Assembly: GCA_947462335.1 (NCBI GenBank)
Contig: OX381708.1
Coordinates: 6,014,001 to 6,078,000 of the forward strand
Origin: Harmothoe impar
Lineage: Eukaryota; Annelida; Polychaeta; Phyllodocida; Polynoidae
Direction of reading: 5' to 3'
DNA: 64,000 nt
Part shown: piece by piece, positions 30,912 through 40,846 of the stretch
Position numbering within the stretch: position 1 is the first letter of the stretch
How the letters are laid out: every line of letters begins with the position of its first letter
Position numbers and translations under genes: made by a program
The notes under the pieces: generated by a model
Told to the model about the DNA's origin: nothing
Databases searched by the model: none
The model's input: only the letters and a program-made list of their open reading frames with translations

Positions 30912-31145
30912 TATAAAGCTGTGGCTCATGAGATTTGGCCAATGCAAACGACTTTCACTGGGTTCCATCTTTGACCGTCTTGATAGGAAACTGTTTATTT
31001 AGGGGAGGTGTAAAAATATAAATGGGCTGCTAATTTAAGATGTTAGAACATCCATTACCCTTTTCAGCCCACCTATATCTTCATCTGCCATTTATAAACC
31101 GTTTTCTATCAAGCCGAAGATGCACAATGACTTGTGGCTCATAAT
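30912..31145. mobile_element. family E element, degenerate
   Basis: AGCTGTGGCTCATGAGATTT and ACTTGTGGCTCATAATA ends with ATCTTTGACCGTCTTGATAG inside; the internal units are nearly lost. Confidence 0.45.
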
Positions 31146-31286
31146 AATATCATGGCATCAAAGTAAAACTTGACAGAAAAAAAAATGGTGGTACAACCAG
31201 GGGCTTCGGACTTACACAAATGTCTCATTTTTCATCTAACTATAAGACAACCTCATGTCTGAATATCATGTAATTTGTGATATCAT

Positions 31287-31556
31287 GTTAAGGTCACCCA
31301 AAAAAATGAAATGGTTTCTCGTCAACACGCGCATCATAAAAATCAGGACAAATATTAGCATATTTGGTATCAAATCTAAGCTAATAATGCCAGCAATGCA
31401 GTGGTAGAAATAACTTATATGTTCTCCACTTTTAAAGATCAATTAATTCTTTACCAATATAAAGGGAATTTTGGTTTTAAAAAAAAGAGAAAAAAGCCTC
31501 CCTTGTTATATTGCTCAGTCCTTGGTGATGAGAAACCTTTTTTTGAGTGTCCTAAG
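31287..31556. mobile_element. family A element
   Basis: AGGTCACCCAAAAAAATGAA to GAGAAACCTTTTTTTGAGTG. Its right end abuts the next family C element. Confidence 0.75.
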
Positions 31557-31868
31557 GGAGTGATCATTTCTTAACCACAGGGGGGGTGGTGGGTTTCCGC
31601 GCAGAGCGTGTGAAATTTCCCCCCCCCCCCCGGTCAAGGGGTCAACATTTTCCCCCCCCCCCCTTAGGGTCAAAAATTGGCTCGCGCGCGGGCCCTTTGA
31701 AGCATAGTAACGCGCAGGCTTTTTGGCTCAAAACAGGTTAAATTTTTTTGGCCCCCCCCCCCAAGAGGGGTCCAAATTTTTTTGCCCCCCCCCCCGGTCA
31801 AGGGGTCCAAATTTTTTTGCCCCCCCCAAACCCACCACCCCCCTGTTGATAATAAATGATCACTCCCT
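31555..31868. mobile_element. family C element upstream of the unknown exon
   Basis: GGGAGTGATCATTTCTTAAC to AATGATCACTCCC, with long C runs. It ends 31 bases before the exon at 31900. Confidence 0.85.
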
Positions 31869-31899
31869 AATAAACAAACTTCAAACTTTGTGTCTGTAG

Positions 31900-32030
31900 G
31901 GGCGGATGCTGGTGAGCTCCTTGAGGACTGTGAGACATATCGGGTGCCGGTAGAGTTTAATTATGCTGGAAGTGACGGTGACTATACTAGAACGGGCAAG
32001 ATATGTTCTGCAAAACCTTTATTACATAAG
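31900..32030 (+). CDS. internal exon of unrecognised cysteine-containing protein (exon a)
   Basis: Acceptor TTTGTGTCTGTAG and donor AAG|GTATGTATG bound 131 bases. Its open frame reads GADAGELLEDCETYRVPVEF, NYAGSDGDYTRTGKIC, SAKPLLHK. It starts in phase 1 and ends in phase 0, which matches the start phase of the exon at 33910. Composition is clearly protein-like and unlike the surrounding repeats. Two Cys residues and no lysine-rich signals suggest an extracellular or secreted module, which is inference. I do not recognise the family. Flanking exons were not found; the gene's extent is unknown. A family B element begins 26 bases after the donor. Confidence 0.65.
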
Positions 32031-32055
32031 GTATGTATGAAAGGACTTACCTGTA

Positions 32056-32888
32056 CCCAGTGGGCAAACTTCAGTTGATTCAATGTTGATTCAATGTGTG
32101 TAGCGACATAATATCAACAGTTGATATAGGGTTGTCATTTTGTTGATATTGATGAGGTCATCAACATTGATCATTCATCAGTGATTCAACATTCATATGA
32201 TCATTGTAAATCAACAACAAATCAACATAATAAAATGATTTACATTGATTTGATATTCACTGCTGATGCATTATTTGAGATTCAGTATATCAGATACAGT
32301 ATTCTTATATAGACTCATTCCTTCAATTTATATATTTTAATTACAACATGCCCCCCCCCATTTCTCCAAGATTAAATGCTAATTCTAGGACTATCCAGGG
32401 TAGGGATACATGTATGACCTCTGATGATCATGCTAAGAGGTATTCACATCCATTTCAAACTAACCTGGTCATGACAGAGGCTTTATCTATCATTCTTAGC
32501 AACATAAAGGGTGTCTTACCAAAACCATGCATGTATTCTTGTCATTTAATTCCAAATGTCAACCAAATGCAGACACCATAGTTGTTAATGAAAATGAATG
32601 ACATTTTGATCAATTGTATACATTGATGAGAAAATAAGAGCTTACAATTAGGGAAAATCGATGTAGCATGGAGATAGAAATGCTAAGGAGCAGGTTGTGG
32701 AGGCACCTAGTGGAAAAGGTGGGAAAACCCATGGTTAATTCAAAGTTGATATCCAAACATTGCATCAATATTGAAACAGGTGTTGGTTGACAACATTGAA
32801 ATTGCAACATTGAATCAATGTTGAAAACAGGTTGATCTACCTTGTAACCCTATATCAACGTTGAATCAAGGTTTGTGCCCACTGGGAT
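32056..32888. mobile_element. family B TIR element (copy 2)
   Basis: CCCAGTGGGCAAACTTCAGT to TGTGCCCACTGGG; collinear with 2269-3112 throughout, including TTTCTCCAAGATTAAATGCT. It sits in the intron right after the exon at 31900-32030. Confidence 0.85.
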
Positions 32889-32972
32889 ATGGGCTACATG
32901 ACAACCTGTGCTTCTCCATGTTAAGTTCCGCACACAACCACCTGTTGGGGACTGACCCTGGCTAGAGGATTA

Positions 32973-33207
32973 GGGGAGTGATCATTTTTTATCAACGGGG
33001 GGGGGGGGGGGGGTGGTGGTTGGCACAGAGCACGCAAAATTATTGATCTACCCCCCTACAGATTGAAAATCGGCGCGCGCACCCTTTGCAGCATAATAAC
33101 GCGCTGGCTTTTTGGCTCAAAACAGGTTAAACATTTTTACCCCCCCCCCCCTCCCCAAGATGGGTTGAAATTGTTTACACCCCCCCCCCCCAGATCAAGG
33201 GGTCGAA
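32973..33207. mobile_element. family C element, right end lost
   Basis: GGGAGTGATCATTTTTTATC start, a G run of about 17, AAACAGGTTAAACATTTTTA; breaks into unrelated sequence after GATCAAGGGGTCGAAATAAA, then a family-F-like GGGTTGCCTGAAACACAC. Confidence 0.65.
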
Positions 33208-33349
33208 ATAAAGGAAAAGAACAAACCAAAATGCTAGGGTCAGCCATTTTTTATATAGGGTTGCCTGAAACACACTTATATGTTATTGACCTTATCCTGT
33301 CAGTAATGCAGTTTTTAGATCATATTAGACTAGTCTAACCAGATCGATA

Positions 33350-33875
33350 CCAGGCTGTGTCTCACGAACTTGGGCCAATGTGTTTGTCTATGACCGGGTG
33401 CCGTCTATGACCAGGTGCCGTCTATGACTGGGTGCCATCTATGACTGGGTGACGTCTATGACCGGGTGCTGTCAATGACCGGCTACGAATTAAAAAATTT
33501 AATTAGTTTTTTACACTTTTTATTCATAGAAATTGTAAAAAATAAAATTAATAAAAAAGTTTTTATTCCTCCAAACTTTTTTAGATAGCCGGTCATAGAC
33601 GGCACCCGGTCATAGACGAACACATTGGCCCAACTCTTTGACCGGGTGACCTCTATGACCGGCAAGCGTGGAAAGAGCTAAGATAGGGCATATGTAGAAA
33701 GAAATTGTGGGGAAAAGTTTGTACATATTTTAGCACTTTATATTGTTAATTTTATTTCAACTTAGTTCTAATCATGTGCCTTTTCTTGCTTGCTGGTCAT
33801 AGTGGTCACCCGGTCAAAGAGGTCACTTGGTCATAGACTATCAACTTGCATCGATCCGGTGAGACAGAGCCATAA
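33350..33875. mobile_element. family E element, long copy
   Basis: GGCTGTGTCTCACGAACTTG start, units TCTATGACCGGGTGCCG, AT-rich core with TTTTTTAATTAG, right-side inverse units and a decayed end GGTGAGACAGAGCC. It lies directly before the exon at 33910. Confidence 0.7.
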
Positions 33876-33909
33876 CCTATACTTTGCTGTACTTTCCCCC
33901 CACATAAAG

Positions 33910-34060
33910 CCCCCCAGCAAGTGGCTGGTTCCTTACCCCAATGACTGGTGGCATGTGCAAGACATTGACTGGTGCACCATGCAGTGGCAGGGTTGGTACA
34001 TCAGGCAGCAAGGGTACGGACCGGCCGAGGCCTACAACGCAGCCTGCATCAATGACACAT
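33910..34060 (+). CDS. internal exon of unrecognised cysteine-containing protein (exon b)
   Basis: Acceptor TTTCCCCCCACATAAAG and donor ACAT|GTAAGC bound 151 bases. The frame reads PPSKWLVPYPNDWWHVQDID, WCTMQWQGWYIRQQGYGPAE, AYNAACINDT. It is very rich in Trp and Tyr, with two Cys, like a compact secreted or lectin-like fold (inference). Start phase 0 fits the end of the 31900-32030 exon; it ends in phase 1. I recognise no family. No certain next exon was found. An acceptor eight bases later (CCCCCCAG) is possible but would break phase with exon a. Confidence 0.7.
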
Positions 34061-34151
34061 GTAAGCATTTTCTCTATTATGCCCCATTGGGGCTGGGACC
34101 ATGTTACTAGAACGTACTAAATACATAGTACACCCTTTCCATTGGGTCTGT

Positions 34152-34205
34152 ACCAAGATTATGGTACTGTGCACCATCTTGGGCTGCACCATAATCTTGG
34201 TACAC
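34152..34205. repeat. hairpin GTACCAAGATTATGGT / ACCATAATCTTGGTAC
   Basis: Perfect 16-base arms around a 22-base loop, in the intron after the 33910 exon. Confidence 0.8.
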
Positions 34206-34479
34206 CCGGTGTGTTCACTGGACCATGACCCATACTCATGCAGGTAAATGGACCAATCACAGCCCAGTACTCATGTACCTTACCTGTGGTCACCGGACTG
34301 TGACCCTTATCTGTGCATGTAATTAGTGGGGTCACTGGAGTCATAGGTGGGACTAGGGAAACCACTCTACTATTTCATACCTATATCTACATTATCAAAC
34401 ATCACTAAGTGAAAACAAAAACGTCATTTTGTGGGCCTTAATCAATGATTTCATCCTATGGGTTCATTTTTATTATTTG

Positions 34480-34815
34480 GTGGCTGTGTCTTAAGACCTT
34501 GAGCCAATGTTTTTGTCTCTGACTGGGTGCCGTCTCTGACCAGGTGCCGTCTCTGACCGGGTACCGTCTCTGACCGGATGTCACTTTGGAAGTTTAGTTA
34601 TGTTCTACCAACAGCAGGAGGCTGATAATAATTACATAACAGCTGCCATAACGTTTTTACAAATCATTATATATATGAGTATAGGTTAAAATTTATAAAA
34701 GACCTTTTTCTGACACCAGGTCAGAGTGGGCACCTGGTCAGAGACGGCACCTAGTCAGAGACGGCACCCGGTCAGAGACAAAAACATTGGCTCAAGGTCG
34801 TAAGACACAGCTTGG
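34480..34815. mobile_element. family E element, complete
   Basis: GGCTGTGTCTTAAGACCTTG and AAGGTCGTAAGACACAGC; interior collinear with 20503-20818. Confidence 0.85.
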
Positions 34816-34819
34816 TGCA

Positions 34820-35030
34820 TTCGTTAGGCGAGAAATCCGGGAAAATCAGCCTATTTAGTAAGTTACTAATCCAGCATGCCTGTTGCTTCCTGTACACCCT
34901 TACAAAGAACCAGCTTCAGCATGCTGAAGCTGGTTATTTGCAAGACCCTACCAGAAGCAACCATGGATAACGATCACGCTGGTTCAGTAAGTTACTAAAT
35001 AGACGGATTTTTCGCCTAACAAACTCACCA
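34820..35030. repeat. inverted repeat element, GGCGAGAAATCCGGGAAAAT type
   Basis: Left TTAGGCGAGAAATCCGGG with CTATTTAGTAAGTTACTAA; right TTAGTAAC... inverse TTACTAAATAGACGGATTTT and TCGCCTAA. An internal CAGCTTCAGCATGCTGAAGC palindrome lies near the middle. Confidence 0.7.
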
Positions 35031-35257
35031 ATAGTTTCAGGTAACATGGGTAGAAAATTTATGGTCGGTAGGTCGTTTTTTGTTGTTGTTTAAAAAAAAA
35101 CACATAGCCAGCCTCAGAAGAGGGAGGAATCATTGGGATTACCAGAAAAATGGGTTTTCAAGATTGCAGATAAAATGGGTGGCGTCTAGTAACCTTGGCA
35201 GTTCGTCCCTTGTTCAAGTTGTTGCGTCATACTTTGTGCCAACCATCCTCAAGGGTT

Positions 35258-35560
35258 AGGCCAAATAAAAAGAAAGGTGTGTTTCAGGTTACCCGACCCC
35301 AGAAATTTTTATGAAATTTTGAAAAAATATTTATATTTTGGGTCATTTTGGGGCTATTTAAGGATGGATCTGATAGTTCACGAGTCGAGGTGGTCGTCGG
35401 CGAGTCGGCATTGTAGTTTGTGAGTCAATTTCTGGGTACTTTTCAGGCTTAAGTAAAAAAAAAAAAATAAAAAAAAAATAAAAAAAATCCGACCTACCTA
35501 CCCTAGATTTTCAGACCCTGTAACCTGAAACACACCTTCTTTTTTTTTGGCCTTGGCACA
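35258..35560. mobile_element. family F element, complete
   Basis: GGCCAAATAAAAAGAAAGGT, GTTTCAGGTTACCCGACCC to TGAAACACACCTTC, TTTTTTTTTGGCC. Confidence 0.85.
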
Positions 35561-35589
35561 CTCCAACAGAAGGGTCGTCATGTAGCACA

Positions 35590-35820
35590 CAGAGAAAAGA
35601 GACAGCGCCAAAAGGGAGTCCAGGCTGCATCCAGAATGACTCCCCTCTCTAAGGGAGTCCAGGTCGCCTAAGGGAGCCTAGGTGACTCTCTGGTTGACCC
35701 AAGGGAGTCACCTGGGGGAGTCATATAGCTCTCAGTGATCTGGGCTGCCCTAAAGAGGGGAGTCATTCTGGTGGCAACCTGGACTCCCTTTTGACGCTGT
35801 TTCTTCTCTCTGAGCAGGAG
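35590..35820. repeat. inverted repeat with AAGGGAGTCCAGG sub-repeats
   Basis: Left GAGAAAAGAGACAGCGCCAA, AAGGGAGTCCAGG; right inverse CCTGGACTCCCTTTTGACGC, TGTTTCTTCTCTC. GGGAGTC words recur throughout. Confidence 0.75.
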
Positions 35821-35880
35821 TGTAGCCCTGGCCTGGCAAAGTATAGTTTATACATCGAGTGTATAAAATATATGCCTACT

Positions 35881-36150
35881 TAGGGAGTGATCATTTTTTA
35901 ACAACAGAGCGGGTGGTGGGTTTGGGGGGTGGGCAAAAAAATTTGGACCCCTCTTGGGGGGGGGGGGTCAAAATAATTTAACCTGTTTTGAGCCAAAAAG
36001 CCCACGCGTAACTATGCTTCAAAGGGCCCGCGCGCGAGCCGATTTTCGGCCGTAAGGGGGGGGGGGGTAAAAAATGTTGACCCCTCAACCGGGGTGGGTC
36101 CGCGCGGAAACCCACCAACCCCCCTGTTGTTAAAATATGATCACTCCCTT
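35881..36150. mobile_element. family C element, full length
   Basis: GGGAGTGATCATTTTTTAAC to ATGATCACTCCC. Confidence 0.85.
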
Positions 36151-36258
36151 AATAAAATAAAATAACTATAGGACCATGGCTGGTTATTTATTACTACATA
36201 ACCATCAACTGGAAATGAACCAATCACAGGTAAAGGTTATGCCTACCCACTATCCGTC

Positions 36259-36393
36259 TATATAAAGTAAATATAGGTGAATGATTTGAGGACATTGCCA
36301 AAGTCAAAGCTGTTTTATGTATTAGTTACCGATTAGTTAGGTACTTTATAGGTCACCTAAGGTTTCAGCTGTATCAGTTAATCTGGATAAGAG
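36259..36393 (+). promoter_or_regulatory. possible TATA box and short 5' exon
   Basis: TATATAAAG at 36259-36267 is followed about 125 bases later by a consensus donor, AAGAG|GTAAGTTG (exon edge 36393). This would fit a noncoding first exon on the plus strand. There is no transcript evidence and chance is possible in AT-rich sequence. Confidence 0.25.
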
Positions 36394-36483
36394 GTAAGTT
36401 GTACCAAGTTACTATATAGTATCTGCATAACGTGCCTAGTAAAGTATCTCTGTATTTAATTCATGTAATTATTGATCAATGCA

Positions 36484-36702
36484 GGGAGTGGTCATTATTT
36501 AAGAGCACGGGAAAATGGTAGTGGATTTTCTGCGATTTCTTTTCCGCCCCCCCCCCCCCCCCTTTGAACCATATTATTAAATCTATATCTGGTTGAAAAG
36601 TGGTGATTTTTTCTGGCCACCCCTACAGGAGGGGTCGGAATATTTTTACCCCCTCCCAAATCCACCAACCCTCCCCCTCTTGATAACTAATGACCACTCC
36701 TT
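36484..36702. mobile_element. family C element, diverged
   Basis: GGGAGTGGTCATTATTTAAG to TAATGACCACTCC. Confidence 0.7.
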
Positions 36703-36894
36703 AATTCAATTCAATAGTCCTTTAAAGATTGATTTCAGAGCTATTTTGATGACGTCACCGTGGAGAATGAGGTCCAGTTTCTTCAGCGACCTTGGAAGAC
36801 TCAAACTTCACCTGAAATGAATCTGAGAACGTCAGGCATTGGGCCAAACTTTTAATTATTTTGAGGGCCGAGTAATTTATCACCAGGCTTGGTG

Positions 36895-37320
36895 GATACA
36901 AAGGGGGCGGGGGGGGGGGGTCATGATATTTAAAAACAAAACAAACAAAAAAAACAAAACAGGCCCGCCATTTTGGGGGCAAACAGAGGCGTATGAAGCA
37001 AATCTTCACGGGGGGGGGGAGGAGCACCCCTACCATCTTTAAATATGGGCTTTCATACATGATGTATCATATACATGCCCTGATATTGGATTGTATAGAA
37101 AAGAAGTATTTGAGCCACCTTTTAGTTCTAATTGGCGAGGGGGGGTGGGAGGGGGGCAAGCCCCTGTCTCTACCCACCTCTGATGGCAATTGTGTGTACT
37201 ATATTACGGTCTTGACTTTTTTTTGGAAGGGGGAGGGGGGTGAACATATTCAGCCCCCCCCCCTCATCAGTGATGGGGGGGGGGTGCACCAAGGCAAGCC
37301 CCCCTCTCCCCCAGACAGTA
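36895..37320. repeat. G/C homopolymer-rich block
   Basis: At least six runs of 8 or more G or C separated by short unrelated words (36900, 37010, 37140, 37225, 37255, 37275). Resembles family C interior but no TIR could be paired. Confidence 0.5.
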
Positions 37321-37559
37321 TTTTTTTACCAAGAATATCCAACAATCCCGTGATATTCCTATTCACTAGAGAAATCAGTGAGTCATCCTGATGACCCACG
37401 AGTCGATGTGACGATCAAAAACTCATTTCTGGTAGGCCTACACTACAGTAAATTCTCGTGTTTAAAGGCACACTGAACCCACGACGTCATTTGCGTACAA
37501 AACTCGGCAGGGTTAGGTCCTGGGTTGAGTGTGCCTTTAAGCCTAACTCACAAGCCTCC

Positions 37560-37816
37560 CCCTAATGTTGGAATGCCTTTTGCAGAATCATGTATTTCTA
37601 ACAAGGGATCTGAGTAAGGGACCGCGGTGTGGCGGGAAAACAGGTCACTCTCCGAGTGGATGCTACCACTGCTACTCGTGCAACCTGTGTTTGGAGGGTG
37701 AACAACCACTTCCGGCTTTCAGAAAACGTGCGGCGCCCACTTTGAAACTGTGATCTTCTGCTCAAGTAAATAAGGATATCCACGAAGCAGAGGTTTTGTC
37801 AATCGGATTGATCAAG
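37560..37816 (+). promoter_or_regulatory. candidate noncoding first exon
   Basis: GC-rich island-like stretch (GGGACCGCGGTGTGGCGGGA, AAAACGTGCGGCGCCCACTT) in AT-rich surroundings, ending at a donor ATCAAG|GTAGGAAC at 37816. It is on the same strand as the Kelch genes 15 kb downstream, whose CDS exons need a 5' UTR exon. The link is inference only. Confidence 0.3.
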
Positions 37817-37819
37817 GTA

Positions 37820-38470
37820 GGAACAGTTTCTGTAATCTGTGGCCTATTTCTGTGCGTTTAGCTGTCTCTACAGTCGATATTTAGGTGAGAAAACGAGCCT
37901 GCGTTCCCCGCTCGTTGTTGTTGTCATGTTGTTGTCGTTTTGAAAGAAGTTCAACTTCAAGAATCAAGCTCTGTCAGTCTGTGCTACTGTTATGTATATG
38001 CACTTAGTCTTACACCTTGGAGCATAGGTTTTATATGTTGATATAAACGGTATGAGGTATGCCATAAGAGACCAAGTATTTTGTCAATAATCGCACTTGA
38101 AAATGGTTGAGCGATATTAGAGTAAGTTCCTGTAGTGGGGGGGGGGGGTTGATTCAGTGGACTCTACTATACTAATGCCTAGACTCGGAGCGAGATTGGC
38201 GTTAGCCTCATACAAGTGTGACCTGCGCTAAACTGCGCTAGTTCTAATACACATCTACTAATTACCACCAATTAAGGGATTAAAATCATGTCCTGGGCCT
38301 TGTGTATTCGGAAATACACATCCAACTTCAAAGGGATCTCGCAACCTGACAGTTGAATACACATATTTATACTTGAATACACATATTTATACTGTGTATT
38401 CCACCCTCATAATGTCAAGGTCGGAATTATATGATACCTACGCTATATCTGCAAGTAGCGTGGGTGTCCA
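37820..38470. other. intergenic, no recognisable feature
   Basis: Mostly unique-looking, with a G run near 38140 and duplicated ATACACATATTTATACT near 38360-38390. Confidence 0.35.
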
Positions 38471-38579
38471 AGTTAATTTAGGGGGGGGTCCCCATGTCTC
38501 ATGTCGATTTTAAGAAATGGCCATGTCATGTCACTTAAAATTCCCATGTCACTAAGGAAAAGCCATGTCACTTGTGTCA

Positions 38580-39543
38580 CTAAGGGGCCATCCATTAATT
38601 ACGTACCGGGTACGCACATTTTTGGCCAAAATAGACCCCCCACCCCCCCTGTTGCACCATGTAGGCATTTGGACTACCCCCCCCCCCCCCCCCCCCATGC
38701 GCACATAGGCCTACACATTTAGCTTTTACCCCCCCCCCCCCTCCCCACTGATAAAATGAAGGGGTCTCATCAAATGTATTGAGGAACTTTTAGTGTTAAT
38801 AGGTGCGTATGTAGGGGGAGGAACGGACTCCTTTTTTAAGGATGTGTTTCTTTTAATAGGGGGAGGGGACGGAGGAGTACATTAGTTTTCACCTGACCAT
38901 CCCCACTACCAATACGCTTAAAGCAACCTAGCCGCCCCCCCCCCCCCATGATATTGAGAAATATTCGCTCCAGCCCCCCCCCCCCCCCCCCGGCCCTCTC
39001 AAGAAAAGAAGCAGTCTATACCTCTCCTCATGATATTGAGAAATACGCCCTACACCCCCGGCGTCAAAAAGTATTAGCATGTTATGGTTCAAAACATGTA
39101 CATACAGCAACAGTACTGGTTAGGGCAAATTTCCCACTTATCAAAAGTATACTCTGAGGGGGGGGGGGGTTCAGGGGGGGGGGTGGAGGCTGGTCAAGCT
39201 ATAGATGGGGAAGGGTATTTGCAAAAGCAGAACTTAATGGCCCGGGGGGACCGGGGGGACCAGGGGGATTTCATTATGGGTAGTTAATAGGAGGGGGGGG
39301 GGTGTCAAAAAATATTTGGCATGTTTGGAAAATCCAAAAGAAAATTTTCAAAATTTGGTCGGATATTTGGACCTAAAAAAGTACCAATTGTAGACTAAAA
39401 TGACCAATAAAATCGGCCCTATGCGTACACAATGCGTATGCCAAAATGGGCCTAGACCCACCCCCCTGTACGCATCTGTACGCATTTGGCCTGACCCCCC
39501 CCACCCCCTCTTCATGCGTATGTAAATAATGGACGGTCCCTAA
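38580..39543. mobile_element. TIR element with GGCCATCCATTAATTACGTA ends
   Basis: Left AAGGGGCCATCCATTAATTA and right ATGCGTATGTAAATAATGGA, CGGTCCCTAA are imperfect inverse. The interior holds long C runs and CATGATATTGAGAAATA (twice). A CATGTCGC block (38485-38580) abuts its left end. Confidence 0.6.
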
Positions 39544-39574
39544 GGTCATTGTGACTGCCACAATCATTGACAAT

Positions 39575-40272
39575 GCCCGACCCACAATCATTGACAATTT
39601 CGACCCCTTGACAAGGGGGAAGGGGGGTTGTGAATAAAATTTGACCTGTTTTGAGCCAAAAAGCCAGCGCGTTACTACCGTATCGTCGCGTCTTAAATAG
39701 GCGCCTCCCTTGAATAGTGGCTGGGAGTTAGAGGGTTCTGAATTGAATAGGCGCCGGGTCTTGAATAGGCGCCGGGTGGACACTTTATGTCAGACAACTG
39801 ACACCAAACTTACACTGGGTTTAGAGGCTGTTATGTTTAATATATGTGTAAACTATAACATGAAACAATGACTGTTAATAAGTACGTTTTTCCCATGACC
39901 TTTTAACAGGGTATAAAGGGGATTAGCATTTAGGTGTGAGAAGATGCCAACCAATTAGAGTGTCGGAGTGGGGTGTAATAGCTCTAACATCTATATAGCA
40001 TTTACCTTGGTCCACAGTAAATATCTTCTAATACCACCTCCCCCCCCCCCTCCCAAGTACCTCTAAAGAAATAGGCGCCGGGCCTTGAGTAGCCGCCTCC
40101 CTTGAACAGGCGCTGGGGGCAAAGGGCATTGAAAACAACAGGCGCTGGGGCTCCAAAACACGACGATACAGTATGCTTCAAAGGGCCCGCGCGGGAGGGG
40201 GTGTAAAAATTTCCGTATGCTCCGCCCAAACCCCCCCCCCCCACACCCATTGTTAAAAAATGATCACTCCCC
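39575..40272. mobile_element. family C element split by a family G element
   Basis: C sequence (TTTCGACCCCTTGACAAGGG, AGCCAGCGCGTTACTA) stops at 39675 and resumes at about 40172 with TATGCTTCAAAGGGCCCGCG, ending AAAAAATGATCACTCCC. Compared with intact C copies, TA is duplicated across the insertion. Confidence 0.65.
39676..40172. mobile_element. family G element inserted in family C
   Basis: CCGTATCGTCGCGTCTTAAA at the left; ACACGACGATACAGTA at the right. Both ends carry TTGAATAGGCGCCGGG-type repeats. Related sequence lies at 56185-56350. Confidence 0.7.
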
Positions 40273-40313
40273 GATATGCAGCTCTATCATCCCAAACACA
40301 GCTGCGTGGGATA

Positions 40314-40742
40314 GGGATGTCATCGATACATACCAAATCGAAATTTCGGTATTTTTGGATTTCCGATTATCGTATCGACAAAAACACAAAATCGATACAC
40401 TTTTTGACCTACTTTAATCCTGTAAAAAGGCCTCACTAAAGTGTAGAAATAAGGAAGATTAAGACATTTTTGGCCATCTAATTGCATGGCGAGATCCGGA
40501 TCCTTAAGGTCCCATAGAAGCAAATGGTTCTGCTATGTAATTTTATGTAACTCAGCACTCTAATAACTAGCCTTTGATCATGTTGGGTATTATAAATTCT
40601 ATTTAGGCTTGAAAAAACATGTCTTTTGAACACTATTTAGCTGTTATTTGTCTGTATCGAAAAATCGAAAAAAATCTGAATTTCGAGACCAAAAAAGTGA
40701 TAATCGAAATCGGAATAAATTGGATACCAATGACATCCCTAG
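40314..40742. mobile_element. TIR element TAGGGATGTCATCGATAC
   Basis: TAGGGATGTCATCGATACAT and GATACCAATGACATCCCTA; interior full of ATCGAAATTTCGGTATTTTT and CGAAAAATCGAAAAAAATC inverse-like words. Confidence 0.75.
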
Positions 40743-40846
40743 CGTGGGATCACAAAATGGACACATAGCACTGTGATAGATTGATAGAATTATCCCTCAG
40801 CATGGCCACTCACATCAATTCAGATGTGATCGGATCTTATTAATGT

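Noticed and set aside
36730..36815. Possible exon (SYFDDVTVENEVQFLQRPWK on plus, or LPRSLKKLDLILHGDVIKIA on minus)
   Set aside because: Protein-like in both directions but no good donor on the plus strand, and phase does not fit the 34060 exon; left as unresolved rather than annotated.
36755..37060. 101-aa minus ORF with poly-Pro
   Set aside because: Most residues come from G/C homopolymers and a poly-A/AAAC stretch.
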